A stretch of 64,000 nucleotides of DNA from Formicarius rufipectus (Eukaryota; Chordata; Aves; Passeriformes; Formicariidae). Every line of letters begins with the position of its first letter. Position 1 is the stretch's first letter. The translations under genes and the position numbers were made by a program. The notes below the pieces were generated by a model. That model made no database searches, had not been told where the DNA came from, and saw only the letters and a program-made list of their open reading frames with translations. The stretch covers positions 224,928 to 288,927 of the forward strand of contig VXAU01000195.1 of the NCBI GenBank assembly GCA_013399695.1. The letters run 5' to 3'. Below, piece after piece: positions 44,790 through 55,260 of the stretch.

Positions 44790-46514
44790 CACATGTGTGT
44801 GACTGTGTGTGCACATATGTGTGAATGTGTGTGTGACTATGTGCACACACATGTGTGACTGCATGCACACGTATAGGAATGTGTGATTGTGTGTGCACAC
44901 GTGTGAATGTGTGTGACTGTGCACACGTGTCTAGGTGTGTGCACACGTGTGTGAATGTGTGTGACTGTGCGCACATGTCTAGGTGTGTGCACACGTGTGT
45001 GAATGTGTGTGTGACTGCATATGCACACATGTCTAGGTGTGTGCACACATGTGTGACTGTGTGTGTGACTGAGCACATGTGTCTAGGTGTGTGCATATGT
45101 GTGTGAATGTGTGTGTGACTGTGTGTGCACACGTGTCTAGGTGTTTGAACGTGTGTGTGAATGTGTGTGCACACATGTGTGAATGTGTGACTGTGTGTGC
45201 ACACATGTCTAGGTGTGTGCACGTGTGGGTGAATGTGTGTGCACACGTGTGAATGTGTGTGAATGTGTGTGCACACGTGTCTAGGTGTGTGCATATGTGT
45301 GTGAATGTGTGTGTGACTGTGTGCACACGTGTCTAGGTGTGTGCACGTGTGTGTGAATGTGTGTGCACACGTGTGTGAATGTGTGTGTGACTGTGTGTGC
45401 ACATGTGTCTAGGTGTGTGCACACATGTGTGACTGTGTGTGTGACTGTGTGAGCACATGTGTCTAGGTGTGTGCATATGTGTGTGAATGCGTGTGTGACT
45501 GTGTGCACATGTGTCTAGGTGTGTGCATATGTGTGTGAATGTGTGTGCACACATGTGTGAATGTGTGACTGTGTGTGCACACATGTCTAGGTGTGTGCAC
45601 GTGTGGGTGAATGTGTGTGCACACGTGTGAATGTGTGTGAATGTGTGTGCACACGTGTCTAGGTGTGTGCATATGTGTGTGAATGTGTGTGTGACTGTGT
45701 GTGCACACGTGTCTAGGTGTTTGAACGTGTGTGTGAATGTGTGTGCACACATGTGTGAATGTGTGACTGTGTGTGCACACATGTCTAGGTGTGTGCACGT
45801 GTGGGTGAATGTGTGTGCACACGTGTGAATGTGTGTGAATGTGTGTGCACACGTGTCTAGGTGTGTGCATATGTGTGTGAATGTGTGTGTGACTGTGTGT
45901 GCACACATGTCTAGGTGTGTGAATGTGTGTGTGACTGTGTGCACACATGTCTAGGTGTGTGCACACGTGTGTGTGAATGTGTGTGCACACGTGTGTGAAT
46001 GTGTGTGTGACTGTGTGTGCACACATGTCTAGGTGTGTGAATGTGTGTGTGACTGTGTGCACACATGTCTAGGTGTGTGCACACGTGTGTGTGAATGTGT
46101 GTGCACACGTGTGTGAATGTGTGTGTGACTGTGTGTGCACACATGTCTAGGTGTGTGAATGTGTGTGTGACTGTGTGCACACATGTCTAGGTGTGTGCAC
46201 ACGTGTGTGTGAATGTGTGTGCACACGTGTGTGAATGTGTGTGTGACTGTGTGTGCACACATGTCTAGGTGTGTGAATGTGTGTGTGACTGTGTGCACAC
46301 ATGTCTAGGTGTGTGCACACGTGTGTGTGAATGTGTGTGCACACGTGTGTGAATGTGTGTGTGACTGTGTGTGCACACATGTCTAGGTGTGTGAATGTGT
46401 GTGTGACTGTGTGCACACATGTCTAGGTGTGTGCACACGTGTGTGTGAATGTGTGTGCACACGTGTGTGAATGTGTGTGTGACTGTGTGTGCACACGTGT
46501 CTAGGTGTGTGCAG
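44790..46514. repeat. 1.7-kb TG-rich minisatellite with higher-order units
   Basis: An almost pure alternating purine-pyrimidine array built from short modules: TGTGTGAATG, TGTGTGTGACTG, TGTGTGCACACGTG and TCTAGGTGTGTG. Modules combine into longer units. Five 118-bp units run from about 45905, with identical TCTAGGTGTGTGAATG landmarks every 118 bases through about 46500. Longer units of mixed length make up the left part. Minus-strand frames of 203, 207 and 199 codons (His/Thr/Cys-rich) are products of the repeat. CACGTG occurs roughly thirty times, by eye. Confidence 0.95.
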
Positions 46515-46627
46515 GGTGCTGTGGCTGACCCGGGGCCAGGAGGGTTACCAGGCTGTGGGCAGGGAAGGGATCACCCTCAGCGCTCTGCAGGGTGTTTCTC
46601 AGCCTGGTCTGTATCTGTATATTATGG

Positions 46628-46995
46628 ATCTGCAGGATCATGGAATGGTTTTGGTTGGAAGGGACCTGAAAGATCATCTGATTCCACCCCCTGTTATGGA
46701 CAGGGACACCTTCCACCAGCCCTGGGTGCTCCAAGCCCCGTCCAACCTGGCCTGGGACACTCCCAAGGATGGGGCAGCCACAGCTTCTCTGGGCACCTGT
46801 GCCAGGGCCTGCCCACCCTCTCAGCCAACAATTCCTTCTGTACATTTAACCTGATTTCCCCCTCTTTCAGTTCAAGCCCTTTTCTCCTTGTCCTGTCACT
46901 CCAGTTCCTGATGAACAATCCCTCTCTGGCTTCCCTGTCAGATCCTGGAAGGTGCTGTGAGGTCTCCACACGACCTTCTCTTCTCCAGGCTGAAC
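46628..46995 (-). mobile_element. CR1 LINE 3' part
   Basis: Antisense. On plus it starts GGATCATGGAATGGTTTTGG, then CACCTTCCACCAGCCCTGGG, CCAAGCCCCGTCCAACCTGG, CTCTTTCAGTTCAAGCCCTT and CTTGTCCTGTCACTCCAG, to TTCTCCAGGCTGAACTG. The inner end coincides approximately with the start of the duplicated segment at 46995. Confidence 0.9.
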
Positions 46996-47345
46996 TGGTG
47001 TCTCCAGACCCTGTGGGGAGCAGCAGCATCTGTGTGACTCCCCTGGTCCTCATCCTAATCCTACCTAATCTCCTAAAGGAATTGCTTCAGAGCCATTATG
47101 GGAGGGATTTCCTTTGGGTCTTTTCCCCTGTGTAAGTTGGGTTTGGCTCCCCACCAAACACAGCTGGGAGCCCATCAGCTACTTCAACTCCACCTCCCGA
47201 GAAAGGGGAAAAAGAAAAGGTAGCAAAAGAAAATGTAGTAAAAGAATATGTGTATATATATATATATTTACAGATTTTTCATGTATATACAACCAAACAC
47301 TATGTACATATGCACAAGGTTGCCAAACAATCCCAAACAATCCTA
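46995..47345. repeat. Copy 1 of a 350-bp duplicated segment beside a gap
   Basis: It matches 47350-47702 almost perfectly, with the difference confined to a few substitutions, a shorter (TA)n and one A indel. Copy 1 ends at the 4-N gap (47346-47349) and copy 2 starts right after it. It contains the distal part of the LTR found complete in copy 2 (from 47129). This is the usual signature of unmerged overlapping contig ends or two haplotypes placed in tandem. I regard copy 1 as probably artefactual. Confidence 0.85.
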
Positions 47346-47349
47346 NNNN
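47346..47349. other. Assembly gap (4 N)
   Basis: Four Ns separate two near-identical 350-bp segments. Confidence 0.99.
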
Positions 47350-47702
47350 CTGGTGTCTCCAGACCCTGTGGGGAGCAGCAGCATCTGTGTGACTCCCCTG
47401 GTCCTCATCCTAATCCTACCTAATCTCCTAAAGGAATTGCTTCAGAGCCATTATGGGAGGGATTTCCTTTGGGTCTTTTCCCCTGTGTAAGTTGGGTTTG
47501 GCTCCCCACCAAACACAGCTGGGAGCCCATCAGTTACTTCAACTCCACCTCCCGAGAAAGGGGAAAAAGAAAAGGTAGCAAAAAGAAAATGTAGTAAAAG
47601 AATATGTATATATATATATATATATATATTTACAGATATTTCATGTATGTACAGCTAAACACTATGTACATATGCACAAGGATTCCAAACAATCCCAAAA
47701 GG
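47350..47702. repeat. Copy 2 of the 350-bp duplicated segment
   Basis: Continuous with the rest of the LTR on the right. It carries a longer (TA)n (about 47606-47629) than copy 1. Confidence 0.85.
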
Positions 47703-48065
47703 GGAAAAGGGCCAAAAGGATAAAACCAAAACAGACCCACACAATCGAATCCCAGGAATTAGCTCAGTAGAACAACTAACACAGTAAGATCTCACCAACT
47801 TCCCTTAGGAGAGGTGAGTTCCTTTCCTCCTGTGCTGACACAGAGAGCAGCCCTCAGGGTGGCCTTAACTCAGAGAGATAAGCCAGGCCCAAACACTGAG
47901 AGCTGCTGTGTCTGTGCTCATCCAACAAGGGAGAGAAGAGATCTCAAGGGCAAAGGAATCTCCCTCTCTGTCTTTTATACACCTGATTACCTAAGGGAAT
48001 GGGATGGAATACTTCCTTAGTTTTAACCCCAGTTTCTAGGGAAGGTCTACAAACAAACCACTACA
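47484..48065 (-). mobile_element. Solo LTR, family B, with perfect 5-bp target duplication
   Basis: A 582-bp LTR. On plus it begins TGTGTAAGTTGGGTTTGG and ends AACAAACCACTACA, so read on minus it is TGTAGTGG...TTACACA. It is flanked by TCCCC on both sides (47479-47483 and 48066-48070). The minus strand has a TATA box (GTATAAAAGA, plus 47971-47980) about 90 bases from its 5' end and an internal (TA)n. No retroviral genes adjoin it. Its sequence is unrelated to the four family A LTRs. Confidence 0.85.
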
Positions 48066-48070
48066 TCCCC

Positions 48071-48729
48071 CCTTTTTATTTCAGAGGGCTTTGATTCAGG
48101 CTGGGAAACAGTGAAAGCTCACGGCCCCACGTGCGTGTCCCCCCTCAGCCTCCAAGGGTTTGAGAGAGTCTAATCACCACTGGAGATTCACAGTACTCAG
48201 CATGTAATTTGTACCTTTCAGCATCCTATTAGTCTCATCCTGATGGGGTTTTTTTACTCTATTTTTTTCCCTGTTCTCCCATTCTCTCTGCACTGGGATC
48301 TCGTGGACTCTGGAGGGAGAGAGCTGCGTCACAGAGGGAACCATCCTGGAGCTGCAAGGGAACCCCACAGACCTGCTGATTGACCCAAGGGCCAGCTCTG
48401 CCCTCACTGCTGCTGCCTTCGAGGGGTGAGAAGAGCTCCCCAAACCCCCCCCAGGTCCCCCATGGCCCTGATAACCCTCCATGCTCCCTGGGACCTCCAT
48501 CACACGTGTCCATGTCCAGCTAATGCTGAGCTGCTCAACAGCCTCTTCCTTTGCCTTAAATCAGTGCCATCCAACCTCCAGCTCCACGTGTGTAAAAAAT
48601 AAACCCTAAAAATCTGCCAGAAGTGCAAGGGCAGCTCTTGTCCTGGCAAAAAGCCCTCTGACCAACAGGCAGAGTGGCTAATTTGAGCTGAACCCAACCC
48701 TTGCTTTCAGCTGTCGGCCCAGGTTGGTC
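48071..48729. other. Intergenic sequence
   Basis: No gene or repeat is recognised. The minus frame 48174-48503 (109 codons) has no domain. Confidence 0.35.
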
Positions 48730-48880
48730 TTCCCATGGTTGCTCATAAATACTCCTGAAAATGCTTCAAGAACTCAATTTGCATGGCTGTAAAGTCTCAT
48801 AAATAATTCGAGGTGCCAGTATTTAATTAGATGACCTGAAATGTGGGCGAATTTTTGCCTCATTTATGGAAATCAGAGTC
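48730..48880. promoter_or_regulatory. Candidate conserved non-coding element
   Basis: A compact AT-rich block with TCATAAATACTCCTG, CATAAATAATTCGAGG, GTATTTAATTAGATGACC and GGGCGAATTTTTGCC cores, free of repeats. Enhancer-like by texture only. Confidence 0.35.
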
Positions 48881-49167
48881 CCTCTGAATGGAGACCAGGG
48901 AGTGGAGTGGCCATGGTGTCGCTGTCAGAGCAGCCACGGAGAAGGAGGGGATGGGACTCAGCCCATATGTTTACCTGCAGTTCCTTATCAACATGGGCAC
49001 CAATCAAGGATAATTAACCTCAAAACCAGAACTGGGAGCTGCATTTAAACTATGAGAAGTCCCAGAGAAGGCTATTTAGGATTAGGTTAGTGTTTCCCAG
49101 TAATTCTGAGGTCTGTGGCCCTTGGAATGTGCTCTGGTCTGTTACCCTGGAATAGGGTGAAGGAAAG
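48881..49167. other. Intergenic sequence
   Basis: No gene or repeat is recognised. Confidence 0.3.
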
Positions 49168-49734
49168 ACCATCCAGAGGGACCTGGACAAGCTCCAGAAG
49201 TGGCCCCTGAGAATCTCATGGGGTTTAACAAGGCCAAGGGCTGGTGCTGCACCCGGGTCAGGACAACCCCCGGGATCAATCCAGGCTGGGGATGAGCAGA
49301 TGGAGCAGCCCTGGGAGAAGGACCTGGGGGGGCTGGTGGGGCAGAGCCTGGACATGGCCCAGCCCAGAAACCCCCCGNCCTAAAGAAGCTGACAAGGAAG
49401 ATGGAGAGATCCTATTTCCAAGGGCCTGGAGTGCCAGGACAAGGGGAATGGCTTCCCACAGCAGAGGGAAGGGTTAGATGGGATATTGGGAAGAAATTCT
49501 TCCCTGTGAGGATGGGCAGGGAACCTGGCACAGGTTGTCCAGAGGAGCTGTGGCTTTCCCATCCCTGGAAGTGTTCAAAGTCTGGGTTTAAGGGACTTGG
49601 AGCGACCTGGGCTGGTGGAAGTTGTCCCTGCCCATGGCAGGGGGGTGGAACGAGATGGTCTCCAAGGTCCCTTCCAGCCTCAACATTCTATGATACTCCC
49701 TTCTATGATACTATGGTTTCTATGATTCTGACAG
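49168..49734 (+). mobile_element. CR1 LINE 3' part with internal N
   Basis: A sense CR1. Bases 49169-49377 match 31129-31337 with one difference. A single N at 49378 follows, then CCTAAAGAAGCTGACAAGGA, which aligns near 31608, so about 270 bases are missing at the N. The 3' end is standard and finishes with an ATTCTATGATACTCCCTTCT- and TTTCTATGATTCTGA-type tail, the clearest CR1 terminal repeat in the window. Confidence 0.92.
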
Positions 49735-50196
49735 TACCTGGTGCAAATTCCATTCAGCCATGCATGGGGAAGCTCCAGCTAAACTCCAGAGGTTTCAGGA
49801 TGGCTTTGATAAGGATTGTATTCCGTGGGAAGCTTCCTCCAGATTTAGCCCTCAGACTTTAAAAGGAATGAAAAAAAGAAAAATCCATTTTTTTGTGTTT
49901 TTAACCCACTGCACTGAGTTGCATCTGAAGCCCAGAGAAGAGAAGAGGAGCCAGTAAAGGTTGTACAATGGGGAGCAAAGGGAGAGGAGAGAAAAATGAG
50001 ATGAAAAGGTCTTTGCAGTAGCTCTGCTTCAGCAAGAGACTTCCCAGCTGCTGACTGGGGTCTTGTGTGCATCCCATTGATCCTCCCAGGCTGTTCCTGC
50101 TGACGGGAGTGCTGTGGATAATCCCAACCCCTGCCCCAAACCCCAAGAGAGAGCTGATTTTAAATAAATTTAACCCTCACATGGAAGAACCTTTTC
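49735..50196. other. Intergenic sequence
   Basis: Partly AT-rich (about 49860-50010). No gene or repeat is recognised. Confidence 0.35.
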
Positions 50197-50460
50197 CTTT
50201 TAAAGGGAAAAGGGTGCCAAGGGCTTTCCCTGAGTTCCTGTGTTCTCACGGACCCAAACAATACCCCAGGGGTTTTGCCCTTCCCAAGGGCAACTGGGGC
50301 AGGGTTGGCTTAAACACACTTTTATTTCGAGGGGAAAAGGGTGCCAAGGGTGTTCCCTGAGTTCCTGGCTTCTGATGGATTAGGGTTAGGAGGCTAATGA
50401 CGGACCCAGACATTCTTCTGGGGGTTTTGCCCTTCCCAAGGGCAGCTGGGGCAGGGAGGG
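50197..50460 (+). repeat. Imperfect two-copy tandem duplication
   Basis: GGGAAAAGGGTGCCAAGGG...TTCCCTGAGTTCCTG at 50205 recurs at 50332 (offset 127). GGTTTTGCCCTTCCCAAGGG with GGGGCAGGG at about 50270-50303 recurs at offset 152. The 25-bp change in offset is an insertion in the second copy, which contains TTAGGGTTAGG, a telomere-like dimer. This is an old local duplication. Confidence 0.85.
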
Positions 50461-50524
50461 CTCTGCCCGTGGCCCCCCAGAACCTCCCCAGTGGGATCTC
50501 ACCACCAGCATCCCACATCTCAAG
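50461..50524. other. Spacer
   Basis: Nothing was recognised. Confidence 0.3.
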
Positions 50525-51225
50525 CGGCGTCTCCGCCGGCAGCGAGGCCGTTATAAATAATTTATTCTCTGGGCAGAGCAGGGAGGAAGAGAGAGCGAGC
50601 TTTTAATTAAAATGATATCTTACAGATCAAATAAATATGAATAAGATGCCAAAAACAACTGTATAAATCCCAAACATTCTCCTGTGTTTTAATTATTTGT
50701 GTTGATAAAACAAGAGCGAAGGCATTTCGCGGCGCTCGGGGGGCGCGGAGGCGAAAGGTTACCCTGGCATTTTTTATGTTCTTTTCAAGGAACAAATGTT
50801 TCAGAAGCACAGATCTGACAAACTATAATTCATATCAGGGATTAAAATGGAATTTGGAGAACAATTGTTAATATTTCAAAGTAATTGTTTAAGAAATTAT
50901 CATTTTGGTATCTGCCGCAAAAAATAATTACCCACCGCTAATTTTTCTCTTTCAAAGGCTGCTATTTGTTGGAATAGTGTTGGAAAGATGAGGAGTTTGT
51001 GCTGGGAGCTATTTATGTAGTTCAAATGAGGAGATAAATAGGAAGGGACTTTCATGTTCACAGGCAAATGAGCCTGACTAATGTAGGGCCTCGAGCTCAA
51101 AAGTGGGCCTTGGATTTATTTGAAAATTGGGGGAATGTTTTACGGATGGGACTTGCAAGTCACAGCAGGTGAGTGAATAATCAAACCTGTGCATATTAAT
51201 TAGAAAAGGGTGCTCAAAGAAACCC
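50525..51225. promoter_or_regulatory. Strong candidate regulatory element
   Basis: 700 bases free of recognised repeats, strongly AT-rich and dense in TAAT/ATTA, AATAAA-like and GATAA cores (CTTTTAATTAAAATGATA, GTTTTAATTATTTGTG, TTAATATTTCAAAGTAAT, AATAATTACCCACCGC, GCATATTAATTAGAAAAG). It encloses a sharp CpG cluster at about 50717-50755 (GCGAAGGCATTTCGCGGCGC, then GGCGCGGAGGCG). A CpG kernel inside homeodomain-type AT sequence is typical of deeply conserved developmental enhancers and differs from everything around it. There is no conserved exon frame. This is the best such block in the window. Confidence 0.5.
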
Positions 51226-52483
51226 TTCCAGCCTGGACAGCCCCTGCCTGCCCTTGGCAGGATTTTGGGATGGAAAAGGAGCTGTGTTCCTACTCCCGCT
51301 CTCCATAGGGCAGCAATAGGTTGAGGCACCTCTGGCCTGCTGGAAAGGGGGGCTGAGAACTTGAATATTTCAAGGATCATGGTCAAGGAAAGGATAAAAG
51401 GGATCTTAAAAATCAGCTTCTGCATCCCACAGCTTGAGGATGGAGTTACCCAGACCCTGTAGCACTCTGCCCCTTCCCTCTGCAGTGCTGGACTGGTGGG
51501 AAGTCCCTCCTCTTCCCTTCAAACATGGTTTTCCTCGGGGGATGGAGAGAAACAGCACCAGGAAAGGTCCAGCAAAGAGCAGTTTGATTTGTCTATTCAG
51601 ACAGGGTATGGCAAAGGGAAACTGTTCCCATGAAACCACCGTTTCAAATGGAAAAAGAGAAACTATTTCTGGGGGTTGTTAAATTTTTCTGTCAAATTAT
51701 TACTCCATCCTTGGTAGGAATAATTCTCCAGTGCATTTTGAAATATCTCACTTGCTGACACACCCTTCTTTTTAACCAGTTAAGTTTTTCTCCAACCAAC
51801 ACTGATGTCGACGGTCATTTTAAAAGGACAACAGTTTTTCACCAAGGCTCTTTGTGACCTCAAAGACATGAGTTTTGCCCCTGAACTGTCACCCCAGATA
51901 CCCTCTGGCTTCCCCAGCCACCAGCTGGGCCCCCAGAAAACCTCCCCAGTGGTCCTGTTGGCCACTGGGATGTTTTGGCTGCCGCAGCCCCCTGTGACCA
52001 AGAAATCTGTGGGGTTTGAGTTGCTGATGTGTCTTCCACCCCCTTCATCCTCTACTTTTGATCCCTTTGATCTCCAGACTCCCACAAAGACACTGGGCTG
52101 GAGACTAATGAGGGATACACTTGACCTCTGCAGACTTGCTGATTAAGGATTCCTGGAGAATGTGGGGGAAGAAAATAAACCTCCTCTTGGCTCCATCCTC
52201 ACAGACTGTTGTAACACCCCAATTACCAATCACAGGGGCTGCTTGAAGACATTGGTGATCAGCTCATTAGCAGTGGGAGCACTAATTAAGGCAGCTTTGT
52301 GTTTGCCTGGGTTTGGGGCTGTCTCTCCTCCTGGGGCTGCTTGGATTGAGGGTCCCTTGGCACACCTGGGATTTGGGATCCTGCTGTGCCAAGCTGTGGG
52401 TTGTGCTGGATATTCTAAGCTTTTCAAAGAGTTGCTGAGGTTTAGGAATTAATTAAAAGTGAAGGACAAAGTACACATGAAAC
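51226..52483. other. Intergenic sequence
   Basis: No gene or repeat is recognised. Open frames up to 115 codons lack domains. Confidence 0.35.
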
Positions 52484-52700
52484 AGTCTTGGTTTGTGTGG
52501 AAGGGACCTCAAAGCTCGTCTGATTCCACACCCCTGCCATGGGCAGGGACACCTCCCACCAGCCCAGGGTGCTCCAAGCCCCATCCAACCTGGCCTTGGA
52601 CACTTCCAGAGATGGGGCAGCCACAGCTTCTCTGCCCAACCTGTGCCAGGGCCTCAGCACACTCTGAGTGAAGGTTTTCCTCCTGATATCTCACCTAAGT
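52484..52700 (-). mobile_element. CR1 LINE 3' end
   Basis: Antisense. On plus: TTGGTTTGTGTGGAAGGGAC, CCTGCCATGGGCAGGGACAC, CCAAGCCCCATCCAACCTGG and GGGCAGCCACAGCTTCTCTG, ending about CCTCCTGATATCTCACCTAA. Confidence 0.9.
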
Positions 52701-53830
52701 CAAGTCCACGCTGCTTCTTTTGCAACTGTGTAGAGGTATTTAAAAAAAAAATAAAAAAATCTCCCTTTCATGTTGTTTCTCATCTCTAAATATCAGAGCT
52801 AACAACCCAGGTTTCCTCTGCTCTTTCCAACGTGCCTCATAAATCATCCACTACTGGGATCGTTTCTGAGCTCTTCCCTGTCCATGGGAATGGGCTGCAA
52901 ACTTCCACATGGATCAGATCTGAATTTGTTGCCTTAACCCAGGGGCCAAAGAAGGAGTGATCCTTCTCTCTCCTGTAACACACTGATCTCACAAAGGCTA
53001 AAAACTGTTGGTTTGTGGCAAGAAATTGTTTTTTTTTTTTGGCTTTTCTTTCCCATAAGAGTCACTGTGGGCAAAAGAAGGGAAGGAAGCACAGAGGGAG
53101 GATGCAGTGCCATGGCAGGCAAACCTGGTGCCCACCCCGAGCGTGCCCTTGTGCTGAGCACAGACACTGGGCTGCTTTCCTCACAACTGCTCTGAGAGAG
53201 AGCTGCCCACCCCATGGACCTTCCCAGCAGTCCCACATTGCTCCTCAGGGTTTTGAGGCAGGATTTGACCACTGGGAGGAGGTGACAGTGCCATGTCACC
53301 AACCCGTCACCCCTGGAAGCACAGCCTGGGGTGGGAACCCTCTCCAGCAGCAGCCAAGGGCTGGCTTTTGAAGTGTTCCAGCTTCTGAAAGGTGTCTGCA
53401 GGGTCAGTGAGAGGATGCCAGGAGACATGGGAGATGCCAAATACCTTCACACGGGTTTGCCAGAACAAAACAGTCCATGGAGCATGGTTGGGTCTGCCTG
53501 GGAACTCCTCAGCACAACGACATGACCTTCGGGTTGGAGCTCTCCCCTTTCTCCTTCTAATCCTCACAGCCCTTCTAATAATGCAATTCATTTGAGTGGG
53601 ATCATGTTAGACAGAAAATGACCCATCTGTGGGCAGCCAGAGCATCTTTAGGAACTGGAGAAGTCACCCAGCTGGTACCCAAGGCAGGTCCTTGCCCAGT
53701 GGGTGGAGGAGTTCGCTCACTGTGGGACAGCTCAGGCACACGAGATGCTTTTTCTACCTGCATTTCTATTCACAAAAGGACATGAGAAACCCCTGCCCAC
53801 CTCTAAAATGAAAAAAAAAAAGGAAAAATA
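52701..53830. other. Intergenic sequence
   Basis: A-runs lie near 52742-52756 and a T-run at 53029-53040. The minus frame 52934-53440 (168 codons) has no recognisable domain. A poly-A-like run at 53810-53822 adjoins the next CR1. Confidence 0.35.
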
Positions 53831-53954
53831 GGCCAAGTTGAATGGGTTTTGAGCTACCTGGTCCAGTGGAAAGTGTCCCTGCCCATGGCAAGGCATTGGA
53901 ACTGGATGGGCTTCAAAGTCCCTTCCAACACAAACCATCCTGTGGTTCTGTTAG
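53831..53954 (+). mobile_element. CR1 LINE 3' end (first of two in tandem)
   Basis: Sense CR1 from GGCCAAGTTGAATGGGTTTT through CCCTGCCCATGGCAAGGCAT and CCCTTCCAACACAAACCATC to CTGTGGTTCTG. Confidence 0.88.
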
Positions 53955-54092
53955 TGGTGGAGTCACCACCCTTGGAAGTGTTCAAAAGACGTGTCGATGT
54001 GGCACTTGGGGACATGGGTGGCCTTGACAGTGCTGAGTTAAAGGTTGGACTTGCTCTTCGAGGACTTTTCCAGCCTTAATGATTCCAAAACC
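53955..54092 (+). mobile_element. CR1 LINE 3' end (second, other subfamily)
   Basis: Sense CR1 directly abutting the previous end: GTGGAGTCACCACCCTTGGA, GTGGCACTTGGGGACATGGG, GTTAAAGGTTGGACTTGCTC and TTTTCCAGCCTTAATGATTC. It belongs to the subfamily at 35945-36213. Either one inserted at the tail of the other, or intervening sequence was lost. Confidence 0.88.
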
Positions 54093-55096
54093 AAGTGGAG
54101 GACTGGGAGATCATGGGGTGATGGAGGAGGAGTGGAAGCAGGGACCAACCTTTCCCTCCTGGGAAGGCCATGGGTTTGCACCGAGGACACCTCAAAAAAA
54201 TGTTGTGTGTCTGTGTTCATGTTGCAGTGAAGGTCCCAGGAGACCCTCCGGGGAGCGAGGGAGGTGTTGAGATATTTTTGCATTACAGGCAAGCTGCTCC
54301 TCAGGAAAGTGCTCTAATTAGAGGAAAATATTTGATCTCCACAGGCTTTTGGTGAAATGTCTCAGAAAGGCAGCAGATGTTGCTGAAATTGTTTCATTCA
54401 ACTGTTTCCCCCTTTTTCTTCAATTTATTTTTTTTCTTATGAGACTCATGGAATTAAAATTCGGTAAACAGCTCGTGGCAGTTTTGTTGGAGGGTGTCAA
54501 AAACTTGCTCTAAAGTGAAGCTGATGCCTCATCTGAGGCCAGATATGTTTATGTGCACCAATATCCCTTTGCCTGACTTTTGAAAGCTGCAAATTATCCA
54601 GAACCTCCAGCTCACTATGGGAGCTCTCAAAGACACCTCAAGACACCCCAGTGCCTCGTGTCACCCTGGTCATCACAGCATCCAGGGGCCCTGCCCTCTC
54701 CCACTCCTTTCCCAGCAATTCACCTTCTCCAAGAAGCCAGCAGGTTCAAATCTGGCTCCTCAGTCCCAAAAGAAATTATGCATAAATATAGGACTGACTT
54801 AAAGACCTTCCAGAAAGTCTTGTGAATGAGCCTGACTTCTTCAGAGTCAGTTCAAATGAGGAACATCAGCAGACAGGAGCCTGAAACCAGGTTTGATTTT
54901 TAGACCAAGGACACTTGGGAGACCAAAAGCCCTGTTTTAGAATATTTTGCCCCATTGGACATTACTCTGTCTCAGTCCTGGCTGTGGCAGCACTAAACTA
55001 GTCCTGAGCTGCTGTGAGACAGCTCCACAGAACAGGTGGAATGGTGGAAAAATGATTCTCCTGGTGTGGACGAGTTAATGAGGTGTGTGTGTAGAA
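54093..55096. other. Intergenic sequence
   Basis: Bases 54290-54470 are AT-rich. No gene or repeat was recognised. Confidence 0.35.
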
Positions 55097-55260
55097 TGAT
55101 GGAATCACAGAGCATCCCGGGTTGGAAGGGACCCAGAGGGATCATCGAGGCCAACTCCCAGCCCTGCACAGACACCCCAAACCACCCCACAGCATCAATG
55201 TCACCAGGTGTCCTGCAAGCACAGGCAGCTCCATCCAAACAGGGAGAAATCACAGACCTC
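55097..55260 (-). mobile_element. CR1 LINE 3' fragment
   Basis: Antisense. On plus: GAATGATGGAATCACAGAGC, CCCGGGTTGGAAGGGACCCA, GATCATCGAGGCCAACTCCC and CAGCCCTGCACAGACACC. Degraded beyond about 55210. Confidence 0.8.

Noticed and set aside
44779..45944. His/Thr/Cys-rich frames of more than 200 codons on minus
   Set aside because: Direct translation of the TG minisatellite; all are periodic with the array.
46449..47135. 228-codon plus frame
   Set aside because: Reads antisense CR1 and the minisatellite edge.
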